A stretch of DNA of 32,775 bases, taken from positions 1-32,775 of the forward strand of contig JAJQBS010000014.1 of assembly GCA_021203145.1 (NCBI GenBank). The letters are read 5' to 3'. Positions 1 through 6,193 of the stretch are shown here, one piece after another; within the stretch, counting starts at the first letter, position 1; each line of letters starts with the position of its first letter. A model generated the notes under the pieces. The model did not search any database. It saw only the letters and a list, made by a program, of their open reading frames with translations, and was not told the DNA's origin. The stretch is from Lachnospiraceae bacterium. GTDB taxonomy: Bacteria > Bacillota > Clostridia > Lachnospirales > Lachnospiraceae. The position numbers were made by a program, and so were the translations under genes.

Positions 1-1
1 G

Positions 2-1471
2 AGTTTTGGCTCTATTTTATTTTTGGTTGCGGCCGGAGGTCCGCGTTATGAATACATAGATGGAAAAAAACAGAAAAATGCCGGATTTGCCAAAGTAGAG
101 TTGCGGGATGGGATGTGGAGAATTCTATTTCGCCTGACGATTCCGGCCGAACTGCAGCCGCCTGCGCGGGTATACGGATTTGTGCGGGAGGATGGGTACC
201 TGCCGGGATTTTTGCTTGGCACCATGAATGGGACGCGCAGCGATCAGCAGGGAATGCCGCCACAGGAATGGGCCTGGAGCGCTGACACGCCCATCGGATT
301 TGACAAGTACTGTTTCGGCCAGATGAACGGAATCTGTATCCAGAGCAGCGAAGGAAGGATTTTTGCTACTGTATGGGACGATGAGGCATTCGACCCGAAC
401 CGTTTTGTACTGGAAATGCCGATCCGGGAGCTGGAAACCGGGCAGTCCGAAGAAGCAGACACAGAGCCTGAGAGACTGCCGAAGCCGGAAGCAGAGCCTT
501 GCGTGGAACCACCTGCCGAACCGCCCGTCGGACTGCCTGGCACGGCGGTTAATACGCCAGTGAAAACGGTCAGCCGGCCGGAGGAGAATCCGGGCATACA
601 GCCGGCAGAGCAGCCAGAGCGGGAAACCGAGCCGCCAATGGAACCGGTCAGTCAGCCGGAGGAGAATCCGGGTATACAACCGGCAGAGCTGCCGAAGCCG
701 GAAATCGAACTGCCGGTGGAACCGGCCGGTCAGCCTCCGGAGTTGCCAGAACCAGGAATCACCCCATCCGGGGAACCGGCAGAGCGGCAGCAGGAAATGC
801 CCGTACAGCAGCCCGATGAAATCATACAGCCGGACTCTGCGGAGATTCCTCTTTCTATGTCACTTTTCATGACTTCGAAAAGACCTCGCACAGTCTCAGG
901 GCTGGAAGCACCTGCCAGAGAGTCTGGCGTCGGGCAGCCTTTGCCCACACCTGCCAGAGAGTCTGGTATCGGGCAGCCTTCGCCCACATCAGCCAAAGGG
1001 TCTGTCACCGGGCAGCATTCGCCCACACCTGTCAGAAGTTCTGGCAGCGAGCAGCATTTGCCCGGAATGCGGCCGGGAGAAATGCATCCGGAGCAGAACG
1101 CGGTAGAAACTCTGCTGCGTGGCCGCCAGAGCTTCCGGCCATTTCAGGATGATGAGTTTACAGAGTGCGTACAGATCAGGCTATGCGATCTGATGCCGCT
1201 CCAGCAGGAGGGATGGAAGATCGGCAGAAGCAATTTCCTGCAGCATGGCTATTATCTGTTCCGCCATTTATTGCTCGGGCGGACTTCGGACGGCGACTAT
1301 GTGATCGGGGTTCCCGCCATGTATTCTGCGCAGGAGGAGTACATGGCAAATACCTTTGGATTTGATCAGTTTAAGCGTTCCGGAAAATATAATTGCGGCA
1401 GGAAATTCGGCTACTGGTATCGAATTTTGAGGGAACCAGAACCGATGACCGGCAAATATGGGCAGGCATAA
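2..1471 (+). CDS. Repeat-rich hypothetical protein, 5' end outside window
   Basis: The frame is open from the left edge, so the true start is probably upstream; TTG at 23 is possible but has no ribosome site. The first ~120 residues (YEYIDGKKQKNAGFAKVE...) look like a compact beta-rich domain found at the N-terminus of a Lachnospiraceae protein family. The last ~100 residues (from PFQDDEFTECVQIRLCDL to YGYWYRIL-like FGYWYRILREPE) resemble the conserved C-terminal domain of that family (I believe DUF6128-type; not certain). Between them lies a Pro/Glu-rich, probably disordered linker that repeats PEENPGIQPAE twice and then carries four 13-residue units of the PARESGxGQPxPT type at 911-1066 (39-bp period, degrading toward the 3' side). 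There is no obvious catalytic motif. The function is unknown; it could be a scaffold or envelope-associated protein. It is followed 53 bp later by a membrane protein gene on the same strand. Confidence 0.75.
   Translation, partial: SFGSILFLVAAGGPRYEYIDGKKQKNAGFAKVELRDGMWRILFRLTIPAELQPPARVYGFVREDGYLPGFLLGTMNGTRSDQQGMPPQEWAWSADTPIGFDKYCFGQMNGICIQSSEGRIFATVWDDEAFDPNRFVLEMPIRELETGQSEEADTEPERLPKPEAEPCVEPPAEPPVGLPGTAVNTPVKTVSRPEENPGIQPAEQPERETEPPMEPVSQPEENPGIQPAELPKPEIELPVEPAGQPPELPEPGITPSGEPAERQQEMPVQQPDEIIQPDSAEIPLSMSLFMTSKRPRTVSGLEAPARESGVGQPLPTPARESGIGQPSPTSAKGSVTGQHSPTPVRSSGSEQHLPGMRPGEMHPEQNAVETLLRGRQSFRPFQDDEFTECVQIRLCDLMPLQQEGWKIGRSNFLQHGYYLFRHLLLGRTSDGDYVIGVPAMYSAQEEYMANTFGFDQFKRSGKYNCGRKFGYWYRILREPEPMTGKYGQA
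911..1066 (+). repeat. Four 39-bp in-frame tandem repeats
   Basis: Units begin at 911, 950, 989 and 1028. The first two encode PARESGVGQPLPT and PARESGIGQPSPT; units three and four are increasingly diverged. All are in frame, so copy-number change would lengthen or shorten the linker without breaking the protein. Confidence 0.85.
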
Positions 1472-1523
1472 CGGTACCCCTGCCCGATGAAACGGGTCGA
1501 ATATAGAAGCGGGAGAGGAAAGA

Positions 1524-1901
1524 ATGGAAATTTTGCACGGACAGGGAAAAATCATAATGAGGGCGGTGGGCGCCCTGGTTACCGCTTTTTTAACAACTGT
1601 CATTTTGCTGCTGGGATTCGCGTTTCTGCTTTTAAAGCTGCAGCTCGACGTGGGAAAGACGGAGATTGGGATATTGATCATCTATGTTCTCTCCTGCTTT
1701 ATCGGAGGCTTTACCTGCGGCAGAAAGGCAGAAAGACGGAAATTTCTGTGGGGACTGCTGACGGGGGTGCTTTACTTTCTTCTCCTGATGGCAGCATCAG
1801 CGATGGGGGAACGTGCGCTCTGGCCGGAGCTGACACGGACGGTACCAGCATTTGTGCTGTGCGTCACCGGTGGGACGCTTGGCGGGATGCTCGCGGGATA
1901 A
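1524..1901 (+). CDS. TIGR04086-type small membrane protein
   Basis: This 125-residue protein has about four hydrophobic segments: residues ~12-38, ~45-65, ~75-93 and ~103-124. The short basic loop CGRKAERRK sits between the second and third, and the C-terminus is glycine-rich (GGTLGGMLAG). Length and pattern match the TIGR04086/YrzE-like family of small Firmicutes membrane proteins of unknown function. The start at 1524 is chosen because GGGAGAGGAA lies just upstream; an overlapping longer frame (1487-1993) has no such site. In related clostridia this family often sits near yajC; here yajC is 14 kb away. The family call is by recall of pattern. Confidence 0.75.
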   Translation: MEILHGQGKIIMRAVGALVTAFLTTVILLLGFAFLLLKLQLDVGKTEIGILIIYVLSCFIGGFTCGRKAERRKFLWGLLTGVLYFLLLMAASAMGERALWPELTRTVPAFVLCVTGGTLGGMLAG

Positions 1902-1919
1902 AGAATAGAGGCTCGCGAG

Positions 1920-2081
1920 ATGAGAAAAAGACTGTCTTCGCAGGATTGCAATTTGAAAGATTTGCGATCGCAGAATGCCAATTTGCGGGATGAGCGTTCG
2001 CAGGATGTCAATTCGCTGGATGAGCATTCGCGGGGTGCTAATTCACAGAATGCCAAATTTCGGAGTGTAAAAAACGATTGA
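1920..2081 (+). CDS. Putative 53-residue peptide of 10-residue repeats
   Basis: A short frame starts at ATG 1920, 18 bp after the preceding gene. It reads MRKRLS, then four 10-residue units (SQDCNLKDLR, SQNANLRDER, SQDVNSLDEH, SRGANSQNAK), then a short tail. At DNA level these are four 30-bp degenerate tandem units, about 1938-2057. The A/C/V-N-L spacing recalls pentapeptide repeats, but four to eight units are too few to call a pentapeptide-repeat fold. The upstream ribosome site is weak. The stop codon TGA overlaps the -35 box of the thiT promoter. It could be a real small protein, the remnant of a longer repeat protein, or a non-coding repeat. Confidence 0.35.
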   Translation: MRKRLSSQDCNLKDLRSQNANLRDERSQDVNSLDEHSRGANSQNAKFRSVKND

Positions 2082-2106
2082 CAAGATCCTCCATGTGCGT
2101 TATAAA
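2078..2106 (+). promoter_or_regulatory. Sigma-A promoter of the TPP riboswitch-thiT transcript
   Basis: TTGACA at 2078-2083, a 17-bp spacer and TATAAA at 2101-2106 give a near-consensus promoter. It lies about 75 bp upstream of the riboswitch aptamer. Confidence 0.85.
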
Positions 2107-2180
2107 TAACAATGACGATTCGGGAGCGTAGCGTCTGGCACGGTTCCGGACAGTTAAAATAAACGGCAGCAGCCGTTCTA

Positions 2181-2270
2181 TCCGCTAGGGGAGCACATCG
2201 CTGAGAATGAACCCGGAAGGGTTCTGACCCTTACTACTTGACCCGGATAATACCGGCGTAAGGAAGCAAA
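2181..2270 (+). ncRNA. TPP (thiamine pyrophosphate) riboswitch aptamer
   Basis: Conserved THI-element blocks appear in order: CTAGGGGAGC, GCTGAGA (2200-2206), the hairpin GAACCC-GGAA-GGGTTC, then GACCC, ACTTGACCCGGATAATACCGGCGTAAGGAAGC in segments. These are the TPP-binding helices P2-P5 of the known class. It precedes thiT, the expected target. The family binds TPP and switches the gene off when thiamine is plentiful. Confidence 0.95.
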
Positions 2271-2275
2271 ACAAA

Positions 2276-2413
2276 GCGGCAGGATACCTGTCAGGGACAG
2301 ACTGTGGAAATCATCGGACTCTGAAAAGTCTCCGTGGATATTTTCCGGTATGTCTGTCCGAAAGGGCCGCGACGATGTGATTCCTCCTTGCGTAAACAAA
2401 GGAGGAGTTTTTT
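2276..2413 (+). promoter_or_regulatory. thiT expression platform with terminator/SD hairpin
   Basis: Between the aptamer and thiT there is more structure than usual. GCGGC (2276-2280) can pair with GCCGC (2366-2370). Inside that lie a small CAGG-ATA-CCTG hairpin (2280-2290) and a long hairpin closed by GGACAGAC (2295-2302) with GTCTGTCC (2352-2359). Then TCCTCCTT (2382-2389) pairs perfectly with AAGGAGGA (2399-2406), followed by GT6 and directly by the ATG at 2414. The AAGGAGG arm is the thiT ribosome-binding site, so one hairpin could both terminate transcription and hide the ribosome site. Pairings are read from the sequence; the switching mechanism is inferred. Confidence 0.7.
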
Positions 2414-3073
2414 ATGTCAATTGTAACTGCAGACGGTGGCTTGACCACACTCGGGTATGTCCTCTGCGCCATTGCCGTGATCGCGCTGGTGTTGGTGGCG
2501 TCATTTTTTCAAAGCAAGGCTGACACGAGAAAAAAAATGTCCACAAAGCAGCTGGTATACTGCGCCATGGCGATGGCGCTCGCGTTCGTCACCTCGTATA
2601 TCAAGCTGTTTCACCTGCCCTACGGCGGCTCTGTGACGCTGTTCAGCATGCTGTTCATCTGCCTGATCGGCAACTGGTACGGCGTACAGGTCGGCATCAT
2701 GACAGGCCTTGCCTACGGCATTCTGCAATTTCTTCAGGAGCCGTATGTCCTGAGCTTTTTCCAGGTGTGCTGTGATTATGTGCTGGCATTTGCCGGACTC
2801 GGGCTGGCCGGCGTTTTCTGGAAATCGAAAAACGGACTCGTCAAGGGCTATATTCTGGGCATCCTGGTGCGCGGCGCGTTCCATTCCCTGGGCGGCTATC
2901 TGTACTGGATGGATTACATGCCGGAGACCTTCCCGCAGGCGCTCACAGCATTGTACCCGATTATCTACAATTACTCTTACATCCTGCTGGAGGGTGTGAT
3001 CACGGTCATCATTATTTTGCTGCCGCCGGTCGCAAAAGCACTGCAGACGGTAAAAGAGAGCGCCGTAAAATGA
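2414..3073 (+). CDS. thiT: Thiamine transporter substrate-binding subunit ThiT
   Basis: This 219-residue, very hydrophobic protein with about six membrane segments matches the S-component of the ECF thiamine transporter (ThiT/YuaJ). It binds thiamine in the membrane and works with the shared ECF energising module, which is not in this window. Recognisable family blocks are the GLGLAGVFWKSKNGLVKGYILGILVR stretch (about residues 128-155) and the C-terminal YPIIYNYSYILLEG. The N-terminus has an extra hydrophobic segment (~12-33) before the usual start of the fold, which makes the protein slightly longer than the ~180-190 residues common in the family. The TPP riboswitch directly upstream confirms the assignment. 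The gene is followed by an intrinsic terminator and appears monocistronic. Confidence 0.93.
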   Translation: MSIVTADGGLTTLGYVLCAIAVIALVLVASFFQSKADTRKKMSTKQLVYCAMAMALAFVTSYIKLFHLPYGGSVTLFSMLFICLIGNWYGVQVGIMTGLAYGILQFLQEPYVLSFFQVCCDYVLAFAGLGLAGVFWKSKNGLVKGYILGILVRGAFHSLGGYLYWMDYMPETFPQALTALYPIIYNYSYILLEGVITVIIILLPPVAKALQTVKESAVK

Positions 3074-3099
3074 TTCTGCAGGTATTATGCATAAAAAAA

Positions 3100-3130
3100 C
3101 TGTGTGGAGAAGATTCCACACAGCTTTTTT
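3100..3130 (+). terminator. Intrinsic terminator of thiT
   Basis: CTGTGTGG (3100-3107) pairs with CCACACAG (3116-3123), extended by an A-T pair and by flanking A and T runs, and is followed by T6. Confidence 0.9.
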
Positions 3131-3133
3131 ATA

Positions 3134-3396
3134 TGCACACGGCCGCGTAAGGTGTTTTGTGGCTTACGCCACACGCGGCCGGCGCAGGCGGATAGGGGAG
3201 AAAGCGTTCCCCTATCCGATTGCACAGAGCCGGGCAAGGAGTTTTGCGGCTAAAGCCGCACCCGGCTCGCGCGGGCGGATAGGGTGAGAGAACTCCCCCT
3301 ATCCGATTTTGCACACGGTCGAGTAAAGAATTTTCCGGCTAAAGCCGGACACAAGCGGCGCAGCGGACAGGGGGAAGGGTCTTCCCTATCCGGTTA
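3134..3396. repeat. Three tandem copies of an ~88-bp structured repeat
   Basis: Copies lie at 3134-3220, 3221-3309 and 3310-3395; each begins TGCACA and ends with a CTATCCG(A/G)T block. Each copy can fold into stem A enclosing stem B, followed by stem C. Copy 1: A = CGGCCGCGT/ACGCGGCCG, B = GTGGC/GCCAC, C = an 11-bp CGGATAGGGGA hairpin. Copy 2: A = GAGCCGGG/CCCGGCTC, B = GCGGC/GCCGC, C based on CGGATAGGG/CCCTATCCG. Copy 3 keeps B (CCGGC/GCCGG) and a weaker C, but A has decayed. Copies 1 and 2 differ in sequence but keep the pairs. The array lies between the converging ends of thiT and nrdG. I see no transposase or terminal inverted repeats. A fourth copy is at 5712. Confidence 0.85.
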
Positions 3397-3401
3397 AGCG
3401 G

Positions 3402-3430
3402 TTTACATTTTGGGAATAGTCTGGTACAAT
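3402..3430 (+). promoter_or_regulatory. Orphan sigma-A-like promoter facing the nrdG 3' end
   Basis: TTTACA (3402-3407), a 17-bp spacer and TACAAT (3425-3430) match the consensus at 5 of 6 positions each. No gene follows on this strand; a transcript would run antisense into the nrdG terminator and coding region. Confidence 0.45.
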
Positions 3431-3485
3431 TATATCGCTCGAATGATTTTCTGCTTAGTTTCAGTTTTGGCTTGCCCGTGTCAGG

Positions 3486-3511
3486 AAAAACCCGGAATTA
3501 TTAATTCCGGG
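3486..3511 (-). terminator. Intrinsic terminator of nrdG
   Basis: CCCGGAATT (3491-3499) pairs with AATTCCGGG (3503-3511). Read on the minus strand the hairpin includes the nrdG stop codon and is followed by T5 (complement of 3486-3490). Confidence 0.85.
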
Positions 3512-3995
3512 CACCATTTACATACAGAATCCTCTGGTTCCGGCTGCCTCGAAACTGCAGCGAGATATCCTTTTCCGCTTCGATGAACTCCCCGTCGACG
3601 AGTACATCAATATAAGAGAGCAGCTCCTGCGTCACATTTGTGAACACGCGACCGCCTGGAACCAGGTCAACGTCATACAAATATCCGGTATAGCACCAGA
3701 TATCTTTATTGGGAAGGTACTCCCGGATTTTCTTCATGAGGCCAGCGACCACCGGCTGGTTTTCCGGCTCGAACGGCTCGCCGCCGAGCGCGGTGAAGCC
3801 CTGAATATAGTCAGGTGTAAGCGCTTCCAGAATCTCGGCTTCAGTCTCGGAGGTAAACGGTCGGCCATAGGAAAAATCCCAGGTCTCGGCGTTGAAGCAG
3901 CCCTTGCAGTGATGGCGGCAGCCGGAAACAAACAGAGAGACCCGGACGCCCGGACCGTTGGCAATGTCGATTTTTTTGATGCTTCCATACTTCAT
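3501..3995 (-). CDS. nrdG: Anaerobic ribonucleotide reductase activating protein
   Basis: This 164-residue radical-SAM activase installs the glycyl radical on the class III ribonucleotide reductase NrdD, allowing dNTP synthesis without oxygen. The radical-SAM cluster motif CRHHCKGC (CxxxCxxC) lies at about residues 26-33, preceded by the family's NGPGVRVSLFVSGC. The SAM-binding region ALGGEPFEPEN follows near residue 78. Length matches the family. The start at 3995 is chosen over an upstream ATG (4034) because GGAGG lies 7 nt before it and the family starts at MKYG. The partner nrdD is not adjacent here. It has its own promoter (4071-4043) and terminator. Confidence 0.95.
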   Translation of the reverse strand: MKYGSIKKIDIANGPGVRVSLFVSGCRHHCKGCFNAETWDFSYGRPFTSETEAEILEALTPDYIQGFTALGGEPFEPENQPVVAGLMKKIREYLPNKDIWCYTGYLYDVDLVPGGRVFTNVTQELLSYIDVLVDGEFIEAEKDISLQFRGSRNQRILYVNGARN

Positions 3996-4042
3996 AAGGG
4001 TACCTCCGATTGATGTGTTTTTTGCCTGAAGCAACTGAGTTT

Positions 4043-4071
4043 ATAATAGTAATTCATTCCAGTGATGTCAA
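4043..4071 (-). promoter_or_regulatory. Sigma-A promoter of nrdG
   Basis: On the minus strand TTGACA (4071-4066), a 17-bp spacer and TATTAT (4048-4043), about 50 bp upstream of the nrdG start. Confidence 0.8.
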
Positions 4072-4254
4072 GCTTCTACGATTGCTTTATTAAATTTTAG
4101 GAAAATGTATTTGAAAATGATTTCCGGGCATACTTAGAAATGTGACTTCGTATCTGCCGCACAGATCGTATTCATACGAGAAATGTACACCTTCGCAGGA
4201 AGCACGATACGAAATGATTGCGCATTTATAAGTGACAGCCGGGAGGAAATCAAT

Positions 4255-5610
4255 ATGGCCAAACCGCAGAAAATTTACTGGAAGCTCTGGCAGAATGCGG
4301 CGTGTATGGAGCATCTGCTGCCAATAAAGGAGAGCTTTGATCTGATAGAAAGGAATATCCGGCTCGGGGGCAGGGAAGCCACTTTTTATTTTATAGACGG
4401 AATGATGAATGACGAATCCCTGCTGAAGATTCTGGACTCTATCCTGAAAATCACGCCGGAGGATATGCCCACAGACGCGAATGGGCTGATAAAGCAAATC
4501 CCCTATTCGGAAGTAGAACTGATCGAAGATTTTGACCAGGCCGTACGCCAGGTGCTCTCCGGCATGACGGTGATGTTTGTGGACGGCTATGGCGAGGCAA
4601 TCCAGATCGACTGCCGCACCTACCCGGTGCGCAGCGTGGAGGAGCCGGACATGGACAAATCCCTGCGCGGCTCGAAGGACGGCTTCGTCGAGACAGTCGT
4701 GTTTGATACGGCTCTGATCCGCAGGCGGATCCGGGATCCCAACCTGGTCATGGAAATTGTGGAAGTCGGGACATCTTCCCGCTCGGACGTAGTGCTCTGC
4801 TATATGAAGAATCTGATCAAACCGGAGCTGCTTGAGACGGTGCGGGAGCGGATTCGGGCGATAGACACGCCGGATCTGTGCATGAATCAGCAGAGCCTGG
4901 CCGAGGCATTGATCGGCACGCGCTGGTACAACCCGTTTCCAAAATTCAAATTCACGGAACGCCCGGATACGGCGTCGGCCTGCATTATGGAAGGAAAGCT
5001 GACGATCCTTGTAGACAACGCGCCCTCTGCGATGATTCTGCCAACGTCGATCTTTGACATGATTGAGGAGGCGAACGACTATTACTTTCCAGCCTGGACC
5101 TCGCTCTACCTGAAAATCTCGCGTGTCCTGATTCTGCTTGTGACGGTGTTTCTGACCCCGGTTTATCTGCTCCTGATGCAGAATCCACAGTGGGTGCCGC
5201 CGATGTTTGACTTTGTGCTGATCCGTGATACGGTCAACATCCCGCTCATCTGGCAGCTGCTGATCCTGGAGCTGGCGATCGACGGCCTGCGCCTGGCTGC
5301 GCTGAACACGCCAAATATGCTCAGCACACCCTTAAGTATTTTCGCCGGCCTTGTGTTGGGGGAATTCTCCGTCTCCTCCGGCTGGTTCAACACAGAAGTA
5401 ATGCTGTATATGGCATTTGTCGCCGTGGCAAACTATACACAGCCCAATTTCGAGCTGGGCTATGCCGTGAAATTCATGCGGATGATTCTGCTGATCCTGA
5501 CAGCGATTTTCGGCGTATTCGGCTTCGTCGCGGGCTGCGTCATCCTGCTGATACTCCTCTGTACCAACAAAACCCTGAGCGGGCGGAATTATCTGAATGT
5601 GAAATTATAG
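4255..5610 (+). CDS. spoVAF: Spore germination protein SpoVAF (GerA family)
   Basis: This 451-residue member of the GerA/SpoVAF germinant-receptor A-subunit family is a forespore inner-membrane protein acting in spore germination. A soluble N-terminal half (residues 1-270) includes the family blocks TVMFVDGYGEAIQIDCRTYPVR and RSVEEPD...LRGSKDGFVET; then ALIGTRWYNPFPKFKFTERPDT; then a membrane domain with roughly five hydrophobic segments. SpoVAF rather than GerAA is suggested by the whole-length pattern. The Bacillus protein is about 490 residues, so the C-terminal tail is shorter here. The start at 4255 has GGGAGG upstream; a longer frame from 4183 lacks one. No spoVAD/spoVAE genes are adjacent, which is unusual. 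A forespore sigma-G promoter was looked for but not convincingly seen. Confidence 0.88.
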   Translation: MAKPQKIYWKLWQNAACMEHLLPIKESFDLIERNIRLGGREATFYFIDGMMNDESLLKILDSILKITPEDMPTDANGLIKQIPYSEVELIEDFDQAVRQVLSGMTVMFVDGYGEAIQIDCRTYPVRSVEEPDMDKSLRGSKDGFVETVVFDTALIRRRIRDPNLVMEIVEVGTSSRSDVVLCYMKNLIKPELLETVRERIRAIDTPDLCMNQQSLAEALIGTRWYNPFPKFKFTERPDTASACIMEGKLTILVDNAPSAMILPTSIFDMIEEANDYYFPAWTSLYLKISRVLILLVTVFLTPVYLLLMQNPQWVPPMFDFVLIRDTVNIPLIWQLLILELAIDGLRLAALNTPNMLSTPLSIFAGLVLGEFSVSSGWFNTEVMLYMAFVAVANYTQPNFELGYAVKFMRMILLILTAIFGVFGFVAGCVILLILLCTNKTLSGRNYLNVKL

Positions 5611-5676
5611 TACACGCCAGACTCAAAAAGCGTGGGCTTATAGAATGCTTATAGAATAAGGATTGCACGGAAATTG

Positions 5677-5712
5677 GCAAGGGAGCTTTCTTCACAGCAG
5701 CTCCCTTGCTTT
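5677..5712 (+). terminator. Intrinsic terminator of spoVAF
   Basis: GCAAGGGAGCT (5677-5687) pairs perfectly with AGCTCCCTTGC (5699-5709), an 11-bp stem with an 11-nt loop, followed by a short T stretch. The structured repeat begins immediately after it. Confidence 0.75.
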
Positions 5713-5800
5713 GCACAGAGCCGGGCAAGGAGTTTTGCGGCTAAAGCCGCACCCGGCTCGCGCGGGCGGATAGGGTGAGAGGACTCCCCTATCCGATTTT
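5712..5800. repeat. Fourth copy of the ~88-bp structured repeat
   Basis: Nearly identical to copy 2 of the array at 3221-3309: by eye one substitution and one single-base indel in the stem C loop region. It again lies directly after a terminator (spoVAF) and between converging genes, abutting the 3' end of a decayed ATPase gene on the minus strand. Confidence 0.85.
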
Positions 5801-6032
5801 GCGCAAGGTATAATGGGAGATTCGTAATATTCCCATCTTTCCGATATCCACATTTTGAAAAACGCAGGGCATATTCAGGAGGATGGTCAACAATATATTT
5901 TTTAAAAGATGGCGCCGATTTATCCCCAACTCCCTTTGCCTCAACAGGGATGATTTCCATCCCGAATTGAAGAACAAAATTGATTTCACTGTGCAGAAAG
6001 GATAGGCAGAAAAAATAGCCGGTGAAAGTGTT
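5801..6032 (-). pseudogene. C-terminal remnant of a DUF4143-type ATPase gene
   Basis: The minus strand encodes about 75 residues resembling the C-terminus of AAA ATPases with a DUF4143 domain: SEINFVLQFGMEIIPVEAKG (the E...E-x-K nuclease-like motif), then KKYIVDHPPEYALRFSKCGY and NLPLYLA. There is no start, no ribosome site and an in-frame TAA at 6035-6033, so the N-terminal ATPase part is gone. At the other end the frame runs into the 88-bp repeat instead of reaching its own stop, so the repeat appears to replace the last codons. Full-length members are ~400 residues. This is a dead fragment. Confidence 0.65.
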
Positions 6033-6041
6033 TTAAATCTA

Positions 6042-6070
6042 TTGCAACTTCGGGCGCCGTATGCTATAAT
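6042..6070 (+). promoter_or_regulatory. Sigma-A promoter of the AlbA_2 regulator gene
   Basis: TTGCAA (6042-6047), a 17-bp spacer and TATAAT (6065-6070). The predicted 5' leader to the start at 6194 is about 115 nt. Confidence 0.75.
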
Positions 6071-6193
6071 CCGAAAAAATAGAACACATTTTAATTTGCG
6101 TATGTCCATGGCGTTGGTGTGGGCGTACCGCATGATATGGGGAGAGACTAAGTTTTAGAAAAGAAATTAATTTATGTTTAAGGAGAGCCGACC

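Noticed and set aside
1487..1993. A 168-codon plus-strand frame overlapping the TIGR04086-type gene
   Set aside because: No ribosome site, an unlikely protein composition, and it is out of frame with a well-supported membrane protein gene.
3129..3314. A minus-strand frame across the structured repeats (NRIG...PYPPA...KTPC)
   Set aside because: It is simply the repeat translated; repeating peptide, no ribosome site, and it crosses the thiT terminator.
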